From the NCBI GenBank assembly GCA_900556525.1, contig USOZ01000025.1:1-13427 (forward strand): 13,427 bases of DNA. Direction: 5' to 3'. The DNA is from an uncultured Oscillospiraceae bacterium. GTDB lineage: Bacteria > Bacillota > Clostridia > Oscillospirales > Ruminococcaceae. The notes beneath the pieces were generated by a model, which worked only from the letters and a program-made list of their open reading frames with translations, ran no database searches and was not told the origin of the DNA. Below are positions 6,497 to 12,414 of the stretch, piece by piece (position 1 is the stretch's first letter; every line of letters begins with the position of its first letter). The translations under genes were made by a program, and so were the position numbers.

Positions 6497-6903
6497 CTAC
6501 AAATCAGAATTTGATGGGCAGAGGTGATATACTATGAGCATACGCACGAAAGGCAGACGCAGAATAATTGTCGGAAACCTAACTTATGTTTGGTATGTTG
6601 CTTTGGATTATGATACCCCGTACAATGTTTTGAATATAGCGTCAGATGATAAATGCTTAATTTTGTCTTGTCCACTCCAAACCAAGATTGCCTATGTGAT
6701 AAGCAAGGGCAGAATGTTTCAAGCAAAAGAAACAAATGGTACTTGGAACAGATACTTGTTACCATTTGATACCCCAGATATTATTACTCCAAAATTTGTT
6801 GAGAAATTGATTGTTTGGGCAACCCAAAGTGAAAACGCAAAAGAAACAAAATGGAATGGAAATGATGTACCTGTATAAATTTCCGTTTTTAGAGCAGTAT
6901 AAC
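6486..6903 (+). repeat. Cassette 4 inverted-repeat borders
   Basis: Left arm 6486-6512 (GTTAATCTGCCCTACAAA...GAATTT) and right arm 6877-6903 (AAATTTCCGTTTTTAG...GTATAAC). The right arm begins within the TAA stop codon. Both arms carry the CTA variant (left CTA, right TAG) in place of CGA/TCG seen in cassettes 3 and 5: a matched change within one cassette. Confidence 0.65.
6534..6878 (+). CDS. Small protein of unknown function in cassette 4
   Basis: 114 residues, ATG 6534, with GAGGTG at 6521-6526 well placed. It starts MSIRTKGRRRIIVGNLTYVWYV. The first half is predicted beta-rich (RRIIVGNLTYVWYVALD, KCLILSCPL, TKIAYVISKG), and the C-terminal half has an amphipathic helix (IITPKFVEKLIVWATQS). 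The N-terminus is Arg/Lys-rich. There is no signal peptide, membrane segment or recognisable catalytic motif. I have an impression of similar short hypothetical proteins in gut bacteria but cannot name a family. It is the only cassette gene without an assigned biochemistry, and its neighbours (peptidase, two acetyltransferases, HAD) suggest a protective or accessory role. It is a small beta-domain that could bind a ligand or protein; nothing further can be supported. Confidence 0.8.
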   Translation: MSIRTKGRRRIIVGNLTYVWYVALDYDTPYNVLNIASDDKCLILSCPLQTKIAYVISKGRMFQAKETNGTWNRYLLPFDTPDIITPKFVEKLIVWATQSENAKETKWNGNDVPV

Positions 6904-6907
6904 ACAC

Positions 6908-6971
6908 AAAAGGAGCACCCCTCACGGCTGCTCCTTTTTCATATATCCCCCGAGCCGCAAGGCTCTTTTTT
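6908..6971 (+). terminator. Two tandem terminators after cassette 4
   Basis: First: AAAAGGAGCA (6908-6917) with TGCTCCTTTTT (6929-6939). Second: GAGCC-GCAA-GGCTC plus TTTTTT (6952-6971), identical to the pair after cassette 3. Confidence 0.9.
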
Positions 6972-6996
6972 ATATGGCAATTAGATTGAAAAGTAG

Positions 6997-7051
6997 TTGA
7001 AAATTGTGAAAATATGTGGTATAATGGGGTTATAAAGGCAGTTAATCTGCC
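6997..7051 (+). promoter_or_regulatory. Cassette promoter 5 with 5' leader hairpin
   Basis: TTGAAA (6997-7002), 17 bp, TATAAT (7020-7025), leader hairpin GGCAG-TTAAT-CTGCC (7037-7051). Confidence 0.85.
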
Positions 7052-7629
7052 CGATAAATCGGAAGTTGACGAGGATTACTATGAACTTTGAACTTTTACC
7101 GCTTGAACAGGCGGATATAGGCATATTCAAGCACGACATTCAAGAGGCTTTTCAAAAGAGTTATGAAGATGTTTACGGTGAAACTGAGGGAATAATACTG
7201 CCCGAAAAGGATATAGACAGCTCTCTGAATGCCGTGGGAAGCGTTGCATACAAAGCCGTTGTAAGCGGCGAAATTGTAGGCGGCGCAGTGGTTACGATAG
7301 ATGAAAAAACGCAGCACAATCACCTTGATTTACTGTATGTCAAATATGGCACACAGACAAAAGGCATTGGTTTTGCAATATGGAATGCGATTGAAAAAGC
7401 CCACCCTGATACAAAGGTTTGGGAAACCTGTACTCCGTATTTTGAAAAGAGAAATATCCATTTCTACGTTAATAAATGCGGATTTAAGATAGTGAAATTC
7501 TATAACGAAAAAAATCCCGAACCCGATATGCCCGATGATTTTATCGGTGACGGCGGTGACGGAATGTTTGTGTTTGAGAAACAAATGAGATGAAACAGTT
7601 ATAGAACTTCCCATTTGTCGAGCAGTTTA
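7041..7629 (+). repeat. Cassette 5 inverted-repeat borders
   Basis: Left arm 7041-7070 and right arm 7604-7629. The gene-proximal end reads GGAAGTT on the left and AACTTCC on the right, whereas cassettes 2-4 have TTT in place of GTT. The left GAT faces GTC on the right, a G-U wobble in RNA. After the right arm the usual AACACAC is lost (TTTCGCTC), marking the array's end. Confidence 0.7.
7081..7593 (+). CDS. GNAT-family N-acetyltransferase
   Basis: 170 residues from ATG 7081 with GAGG six to seven bases upstream; the upstream TTG at 7066 lies within the border repeat and is not needed. It is a complete GNAT domain. The conserved core is [20 protein letters not shown], where TKGIGF is the acetyl-CoA pyrophosphate loop (about residues 98-103). 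[20 protein letters not shown] (about residues 123-142) is the C-terminal Y-x-x-x-G-F signature. The tail contains an acidic/Pro segment [16 protein letters not shown]. The substrate is unknown. It is the last gene of the cassette array; the sequence after it keeps a right border arm but no next promoter, and no strong terminator of the standard kind. The ATPase gene downstream runs in the opposite direction. Confidence 0.86.
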   Translation: MNFELLPLEQADIGIFKHDIQEAFQKSYEDVYGETEGIILPEKDIDSSLNAVGSVAYKAVVSGEIVGGAVVTIDEKTQHNHLDLLYVKYGTQTKGIGFAIWNAIEKAHPDTKVWETCTPYFEKRNIHFYVNKCGFKIVKFYNEKNPEPDMPDDFIGDGGDGMFVFEKQMR

Positions 7630-7702
7630 TTTCGCTCAAGGAGCGCCCACTAATGAAGCGCCCCCAAAAGTCCAGACAAAAATGAAAATTAAACTGATTG
7701 TG

Positions 7703-7731
7703 AATGAGTTCGGTATTGTATCGGGCTCATT
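7703..7731. terminator. Possible convergent terminator between cassette 5 and the ATPase gene
   Basis: AATGAG (7703-7708) pairs with CTCATT (7726-7731); inside, GGTAT and ATC can extend imperfectly. T/A-rich flanks exist on both sides but there is no strong T-run. Weak. Confidence 0.3.
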
Positions 7732-7774
7732 TCTTATACTTCCACATTTATTTCTTCCTAAAGCACAGTAATTG

Positions 7775-9166
7775 TCATCGACCGACAATCTCCCCGTAAC
7801 TAACCAAACAAACATTCCCCATCTCTTCAGCTTTCTCGATACAGCCTTTTGTAAATCCCGACTTTGAGAAAAGATAGTAGTGTACATTTGTATATGAGAA
7901 GAGCTTGCTTCTTTTTATAAGTGTTTCAAGCACACCACGGTCAACCTTTTCGTTTGTCCATTTGCATTCGGCAAAAAGCGCGGTATCCTTGTCCTGTTCA
8001 CCCATAATATCAATTTCCGTCTGCTTCTTTTCCGTTGGATCATTGCCCCACCAGCGTCCGAGAGAACTAAACTCCACAGGACATTTTTCATCAAGAAGCT
8101 GCTTCCAAAGATACTGTGTACATATATCCTCGAAAACCTTACCCATATAATCCGACAGATACGGCTCGGTACGCTTATATACACGGTCAGTCGCGCCACG
8201 CATAATAATGGAATTATTATCAAGCACAAATCTGTACCAGAATCGGAACATATTGTCCTCGATATAATAGATCGTCTTGCGTGAATTCTTTTCACCGTAA
8301 GGCGTTTCCTTCTGCACTATACCGAGATTCATAAGATTTTTGATATATGAGGTACACACATTAGTATCTTCGCCAACTTTAGTGGCAATCTCTGACATTC
8401 TTGACGCACCCGTTGCAATAGCGGTAATAATCGCTGTATAAATGGCAGGCTCGCGAACCTCCTGTTTCAACAAATTAGTCGGCTCTTCATAAAGAAATGA
8501 AGTAGGATTTAAATATGTGTTTTTGATATTATCTTCTATGCTCAATTTATCGTTCATCTGAAGCAGATACTGCGGAGTACCGCCTACAATTCCATATATC
8601 AGCGCCTTGTCTTCTGCGGAAAAATTTTTGAAGAAACGACAAGCTTCCTCAAAATCAAATGGAAGAATTTTCATTTGTGCAGTACGCCTTCCGTACAGAG
8701 GCGCCTTATAAGCAAGCACATTATCCTCCATATATGACATTGAGGAGCCGCAGAGGATAAGCATCATTTTTGACGTGTCCTTGTATTTGTCAATCAGCAT
8801 CTGGAGAGTAGAAGCAAGGCTTTTTGAAGAGCGTGCAACATAAGGATACTCGTCAATTACAAGTATAATACGCTCATTTTTGGATAACTCAAACACATAT
8901 TCAAATGCCGCCTGAAATGACTGAAACGATGTGTTGACAGCAATACCGCTGGCGTATTCGACAATGCTCTTGCTGAAATTTTCAAGATTCTGCTTGGCAT
9001 TGCTTTCAACGCCCATAAAATAAATAGATTTTTTGTTGTCTATAAATTCATTGATAAGTACTGTTTTTCCTACTCGACGGCGACCGTATATAACTGCAAA
9101 TTCAAATTTATCCGATGCGTAAAGGCTATTAAGCGACCTTAATTCCTTTTCTCTGCCGATAAACAT
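7775..9166 (-). CDS. MFIGRE-type AAA/STAND ATPase with C-terminal DUF234 nuclease-like domain
   Basis: 463 residues, ATG 9166, preceded by a G-run (GGGGGGTG). N-terminal P-loop: GRRRVGKT at 28-35. Walker B: IILVIDEYPY with Asp105-Glu106. A sensor-like LILCGSSMSYME follows at about 136-147, and a winged-helix-like region at about 240-300. The C-terminal DUF234 region has FRFWYRFV, GRWWG (370-374), then Glu384-Ile-Asp386 and Glu400-Cys-Lys402, which fit a PD-(D/E)xK nuclease core. This family is abundant in archaea and in gut Bacillota/Bacteroidota; its role is unknown, although defence or stress functions are suspected for related P-loop proteins. It diverges from the 10322 gene, a clear paralogue with the same motifs at nearly the same residues. 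Its promoter overlaps an operator-like inverted repeat (9219-9249). Confidence 0.9.
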   Translation of the reverse strand: MFIGREKELRSLNSLYASDKFEFAVIYGRRRVGKTVLINEFIDNKKSIYFMGVESNAKQNLENFSKSIVEYASGIAVNTSFQSFQAAFEYVFELSKNERIILVIDEYPYVARSSKSLASTLQMLIDKYKDTSKMMLILCGSSMSYMEDNVLAYKAPLYGRRTAQMKILPFDFEEACRFFKNFSAEDKALIYGIVGGTPQYLLQMNDKLSIEDNIKNTYLNPTSFLYEEPTNLLKQEVREPAIYTAIITAIATGASRMSEIATKVGEDTNVCTSYIKNLMNLGIVQKETPYGEKNSRKTIYYIEDNMFRFWYRFVLDNNSIIMRGATDRVYKRTEPYLSDYMGKVFEDICTQYLWKQLLDEKCPVEFSSLGRWWGNDPTEKKQTEIDIMGEQDKDTALFAECKWTNEKVDRGVLETLIKRSKLFSYTNVHYYLFSKSGFTKGCIEKAEEMGNVCLVSYGEIVGR

Positions 9167-9194
9167 TACAACACCCCCCAGCTTAATTTACTGT

Positions 9195-9249
9195 ATTATA
9201 TCATATATTATAGATTTAGTCAAGTACGATTATGCAAATCATACTTGAC
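9195..9249 (-). promoter_or_regulatory. Promoter and 31-bp operator-like inverted repeat of the minus-strand ATPase gene
   Basis: On the minus strand TTGACT (9223-9218) and TATAAT (9200-9195) are spaced by 17 bp. On the + strand GTCAAGTACGAT (9219-9230), a 7-bp spacer, and ATCATACTTGAC (9238-9249) form an inverted repeat with one mismatch in 12. One half-site covers the -35 box, the expected place for a dimeric repressor. Confidence 0.75.
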
Positions 9250-9450
9250 CTTTTTATTAACACTTTCTGTTTTAAAAAAGCACAATTCACCAACGCGCCC
9301 TCTGCGATTTTATGCGGCCTTACAAACTTATAAAGGCTTTTCTCCAACGTCCCCAAAAATCACCTCTAATTTTCCTGATAGGTGAGAGATGTAATTCCGG
9401 ACCGTTTTACACAAATAATGAAAAACGGACGACGGGTAATCTTTTCCAAT
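9250..9450. other. Non-coding stretch between the ATPase promoter and the structured element
   Basis: No gene is supported. One small inverted repeat is visible: CCGTTTT and AAAACGG around 9402-9427. A minus-strand reading frame (9328-9582) crosses this stretch and the hairpins beyond; it looks like a by-product of the structured repeat rather than a gene. Confidence 0.4.
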
Positions 9451-9636
9451 CATAAGAGCTTTTCCGCTTGCAGGAAAAGTGGCTTGAGCCAGACGAAAGA
9501 CAGCGCTGTCAGCTATGCTGACCACATCGGAGAATGCCGATGTGACAGCGCCTCTTATGCTCTTCGGTTGTTTTAACTGCACTTCGAAACGTCAGTTGAG
9601 ACTGACAGCGCGCAACCGCATGGATATGCGGTTTTT
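9451..9636 (+). ncRNA. Candidate structured RNA (or cruciform repeat) ending in a terminator
   Basis: An outer stem CATAAGAG (9451-9458) / CTCTTATG (9552-9559) encloses three hairpins. These are CTTTTCC/GGAAAAG (9459-9479, perfect 7 bp), GTCAGC-TAT-GCTGAC (9508-9522) and CACATCGG-AGAATG-CCGATGTG (9523-9544). The last two sit side by side inside a GCGCT/AGCGC stem (9503-9507/9547-9551), making a three-way junction. Then follow GTCAGT-TGAG-ACTGAC (9591-9606) and a classic terminator AACCGCAT-GGAT-ATGCGGTT plus T's (9614-9636) oriented for + strand transcription. No clear promoter was found. It could instead be a dispersed palindromic genomic repeat. Confidence 0.5.
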
Positions 9637-9640
9637 AAGG

Positions 9641-9821
9641 TGCGCAGTCATTGCGCAAACGCTGCTTTTTTCGACTGCGCATTTTGCGCAAAATGCGCAA
9701 ACGTGGCTGCAAAGCCTTGTATAATGCGGACTCATTTTCACAAATTTGCGCATTATTTTTTCAGCGATGTCACATATGCGCAATTTGCGCGTTTTAAAAA
9801 AGTCATGTTCATATCTGCGCA
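9641..9821. repeat. Cluster of eight TGCGCA palindromes
   Basis: TGCGCA occurs at 9641, 9652, 9676, 9685, 9694, 9747, 9777 and 9816, with a TGCGCG variant at 9786. Several are extended as TTGCGCAAA or ATTTTGCGCAAAAT. Spacing is irregular, sometimes 9-11 bp. No gene is present. Confidence 0.8.
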
Positions 9822-9992
9822 TTTTCCGCGCCTTACCCGACTGATTTCGCATTGATACGGTCAGATTCGGTTCATCTGCACAGCTTGTTTCAAATTTTGC
9901 GGCAAATCACATTTTGCAGGTTTTGTTCCGTTCAAGTTGCAAAAATGTCGGGAGTTATGTTCGGATTTGAAACAGTAAACGAGTAACAAATT

Positions 9993-10214
9993 TGTAACAA
10001 AAAAGGCGCAAGATTGTTACAGCCTAAAATACAGGCGCAGAATTGTAACAAAAATGTTACAGTTTTGTTACAGATTAAATATAGGGCGTGCAATTTTGTA
10101 ACAAAAGTGTTACAAAAATGTAACAGACTAAAATATGGGCGAAATATTGTAACATTATTGTTACAGTTTTGTTACAATTTATTAGAAAAAAAGAGAAAAT
10201 CTTGTAATGTTACA
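9993..10214. repeat. ~51-bp tandem repeats carrying twelve TGTAACA/TGTTACA motifs
   Basis: Three tandem units are visible: 10022-10072 (51 bp), 10073-10125 (53 bp) and 10126-10176 (51 bp). Each begins GNYTAAA(A)TA-GGCG-like and ends with three heptamers TGTAACA or TGTTACA, which are reverse complements of each other. A partial unit precedes them (from 9993), and one more heptamer follows at 10208. A plus-strand frame of 96 codons through this region simply reads the repeat and is not taken as a gene. Confidence 0.85.
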
Positions 10215-10241
10215 ATAATTCAAAAAACTTTTCTATTCCCC

Positions 10242-10306
10242 TTGATTTTTTTATTAAAACGGGATATAATATATTCAAATCACGATTTACTAAATCACGA
10301 TTAGAT
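10242..10306 (+). promoter_or_regulatory. Promoter and 15-bp direct repeat before the plus-strand ATPase gene
   Basis: TTGATT (10242-10247), 17 bp, TATAAT (10265-10270). AAATCACGATT occurs at 10277-10287 and 10292-10302, a 15-bp period starting at the expected transcription start. Each copy contains the small palindrome AATC-AC-GATT. Likely a regulator site; GGGGTGAG just before ATG 10322 is the ribosome site. Confidence 0.7.
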
Positions 10307-10321
10307 AAGTGGGGTGAGTGT

Positions 10322-11767
10322 ATGTTTATTGGGCGAGAAGCCGAATTAAAGTTTTTGAAAGAACGCTATAACAGCGACAAGGGCGAGCTTGTTGTGCTGT
10401 ACGGTCGCAGACGTGTGGGAAAAACCGAAACGTTAAAGCAATTCTGCAAGGGCAAGCCGCACCTGTTTTTCTCCTGCCGTGAATGCACCGACAAGCTCCA
10501 GCTGAAGAACTTTTCCGAGAAGCTGCTGAAAGAGAATATCCCCGCAAGCGCATATATATCGGAGTTTGCGGATTGGGATAAGGCGTTCCGCAGTATAACC
10601 GAGCTGCCCTACGGCGACAAGAAAAAGCTGGTTGTGATTGATGAGTTCCCGTATATGTGCAAGGGAAACGAGAGCATTCCCTCGATTTTGCAGAACCTGT
10701 GGGACGAGCTGCTGAAAGACGAAAACGTAATGCTCATTCTCTGCGGCAGCGCAATGAGCTTTATTGAAAAAGAACTGCTTGCGGAGAAAAATCCTCTCTA
10801 CGGTCGTGCGACAGGCATTTATAAAATGACCGAAATGGGCTTTTATGACGCAGCTAAATTCTTCCCGATCTATTCCTCAAGAGATAAGGTTATTGCGTAT
10901 TCTATTCTGGGCGGAATTCCACACTATCTTAATCAGTTTGACAGCGACAAATCCCTTGAGGAGAATATCAAAAAGAATATTCTCTCAAAGGGCAGCGCTC
11001 TTTACAGCGAGGTTGAGTTCCTGTTAAGGCAGGAACTGCGCGAAACGCCCGTTTACAACTCGATTATCGAGGCGGTGGCTCTGGGTAATACAAAGCTGAA
11101 TGAAATAAGTATGAAGTCGCTTATTGACGACACCTCAAAGACAAGCGTGTATCTGAAAAACCTTATCGAGCTTGGCATTGTGGAGCGTGAGTTTTCCGTT
11201 TCGGAAAGCGTAAAGGAGAAAGCGAACACAAACAAGGGCTTGTACCGAATAACCGATAATTTTTTCCGTTTCTGGTATGCTTTTGTGTTCACGAATATAT
11301 CCGAACTCGAGGGCGGCGATGTGGACGGAGTGTACAGGTATTCCATTGAGCCGCAGCTGCACGAATTTGCGGCAATGCCATTCGAGGATATATGCCGTGA
11401 ATATGTGAGAGAACTGCAAAAAGTGGGCGAGTTGCCTTTCCGATACGCTAAAATGGGCAGATGGTGGGGCAGGACAACCGTAAGGCGCGGCGAACAAACC
11501 GAGCTTGCCGATACCGAAATCGACCTGCTGGCAGTATCCAAGCAGTCCGACAAGTACCTTGTGGGGGAGTGCAAATTCAAGGGCAAGCCGTTCAGATATT
11601 CGGAATATCTCGATACCATAACGAAACTGTCAGACCGCAAGGACAAGGCGGAGTTCTGGTACTACCTCTTTTCCGAGTCGGGATTTGATGAAAAAATCGT
11701 TGAGCCGGCGCGGAGCGACAGCAGGCTTGTGCTGTGCGGGTTAGACGAGATTGTGGGGTATAAATAA
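10322..11767 (+). CDS. MFIGRE-type AAA/STAND ATPase with C-terminal DUF234 nuclease-like domain, paralogue of 7775-9166
   Basis: 481 residues, ATG 10322 after GGGGTGAG. Walker A GRRRVGKT at 28-35 (same position as the paralogue) and Walker B KLVVIDEFPY with Asp107-Glu108. LILCGSAMSFIEKELL follows at about 138-153. A winged-helix-like segment lies at about 240-300 (TSVYLKNLIELGIVERE). Then come FRFWYAFVF, GRWWG (379-383), Glu399-Ile-Asp401 and Glu416-Cys-Lys418, compatible with an intact PD-(D/E)xK-like centre. The protein is probably a cytoplasmic ATP-hydrolysing regulator or effector; function is not established. Codon use is more GC-rich than in the minus-strand paralogue, suggesting the two did not arise by a recent local duplication. 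It stands alone in its transcript: own promoter upstream, terminator-like hairpin just downstream. Confidence 0.9.
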   Translation: MFIGREAELKFLKERYNSDKGELVVLYGRRRVGKTETLKQFCKGKPHLFFSCRECTDKLQLKNFSEKLLKENIPASAYISEFADWDKAFRSITELPYGDKKKLVVIDEFPYMCKGNESIPSILQNLWDELLKDENVMLILCGSAMSFIEKELLAEKNPLYGRATGIYKMTEMGFYDAAKFFPIYSSRDKVIAYSILGGIPHYLNQFDSDKSLEENIKKNILSKGSALYSEVEFLLRQELRETPVYNSIIEAVALGNTKLNEISMKSLIDDTSKTSVYLKNLIELGIVEREFSVSESVKEKANTNKGLYRITDNFFRFWYAFVFTNISELEGGDVDGVYRYSIEPQLHEFAAMPFEDICREYVRELQKVGELPFRYAKMGRWWGRTTVRRGEQTELADTEIDLLAVSKQSDKYLVGECKFKGKPFRYSEYLDTITKLSDRKDKAEFWYYLFSESGFDEKIVEPARSDSRLVLCGLDEIVGYK

Positions 11768-11772
11768 AAAAC

Positions 11773-11808
11773 AGGGGCGGCTTTGTGGTCGCCCCTAATG
11801 AATTTTTT
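11773..11808 (+). terminator. Terminator-like hairpin after the plus-strand ATPase gene
   Basis: AGGGGCG (11773-11779) pairs perfectly with CGCCCCT (11790-11796), 10-nt loop, followed after AATGAA by TTTTTT. Confidence 0.6.
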
Positions 11809-11892
11809 GAAAATCAACTTGACATTTGCCATAGAAAACGTTCTCTCCGTCTATATCCCCTTTTCATTTATCCGCGCGCCTTACGTCGGAAT

Positions 11893-12375
11893 TCAATCTA
11901 TGTTGCCGATGTTATCTTGCGCTTTATGCAATGCGTCAATAACCATTTGAATACGAAAATCCGGGTTGCGTATTTTTTTCAATAGTGATATAGCCCTGTC
12001 AAATTCTTCAATGACCAAGTCATAATTTATATCGTCGCAGGCATCTTCGTCCATATCTTCAAGAAAATCGTACTCATCTTCTTCAACGTTGTCCCATAAA
12101 ATTTCCTCGCCGTACGGATCGTCGTCTTCATAGGAATCGCAAGCTGCCTTGTCTTCAAGGTATGTGCCGAACGCTCTTACCGCAAAATCTACAGCGTCTG
12201 CGGCTTCGTTCAACATATCTTCCCGCGTTTCGGTTTCGGCCATTACTTCCCTGCGGAGTCGGCTTGACTCAGACGTGCCATAAATCATTTGCATAATTTT
12301 GTGTTCAATTATTGTCAGCATGTCCAGCTTTATCGCTGCGCTCTTTAAAATTTTGTAAAATTCCGTTTCTTTCAT
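11893..12375 (-). CDS. Acidic helical protein of unknown function, third gene of the operon
   Basis: 160 residues, ATG 12375, AAGGAG 7 bases upstream. The first ~80 residues are predicted helical (MKETEFYKILKSAAIKLDMLTIIEHKIMQMI ... EDMLNEAADAVDFAVRAFGTYLED). The centre is extremely acidic (residues about 82-117: SYEDDDPYGEEILWDN, then EEDEYDFLEDMDED). The C-terminus is again helical (LVIEEFDRAISLLKKIRNPDFRIQMVIDALHKAQ). No signal peptide or membrane segment. I do not recognise a family. The acidic middle resembles a DNA mimic or a charged linker, but that is only an impression. It lies 39 bases after the preceding gene on the same strand and probably belongs to the same transcript. Confidence 0.75.
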   Translation of the reverse strand: MKETEFYKILKSAAIKLDMLTIIEHKIMQMIYGTSESSRLRREVMAETETREDMLNEAADAVDFAVRAFGTYLEDKAACDSYEDDDPYGEEILWDNVEEDEYDFLEDMDEDACDDINYDLVIEEFDRAISLLKKIRNPDFRIQMVIDALHKAQDNIGNID

Positions 12376-12414
12376 AATAAAACTCCTTTTTCATGTTTTG
12401 ATTTCTACCTGTCT

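Larger units (their letters stand above)
3655..7629 (+). other. Array of five single-gene cassettes with shared borders (integron-like)
   Basis: Five unrelated genes, all on the + strand, are separated by homologous spacers of 128-156 bp (4444-4571, 5658-5813, 6349-6485, 6904-7040). Each spacer holds one or two Rho-independent terminators followed by a promoter with identical geometry. Each gene is bracketed by its own imperfect inverted repeat. Products: HAD hydrolase, MccF-like peptidase, GNAT, small unknown protein, GNAT. The spacers before genes 4 and 5 differ at only two positions over 128 bp (6370-6497 versus 6925-7052). The array begins inside the yolD stop codon and ends after gene 5, where the final spacer is truncated. 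No integrase or transposase gene is in the window. Inference: units move or duplicate by recombination at these repeats. Confidence 0.7.

Noticed and set aside
9328..9582. Minus-strand reading frame of 84 codons (contains AVFRLAQATFPASGKAL)
   Set aside because: It runs through the hairpin element and has no good ribosome site. I have an impression of similar short predicted proteins in clostridial genomes, which would fit a dispersed non-coding repeat that is often misread as a gene.
9993..10214. CRISPR array
   Set aside because: Units are contiguous ~51-bp tandem copies with no unique spacers and no cas genes.
10014..10304. Plus-strand reading frame of 96 codons
   Set aside because: It translates the TGTAACA tandem repeats (repeated CN-VT-LLQ patterns), lacks a ribosome site and overlaps the ATPase promoter.
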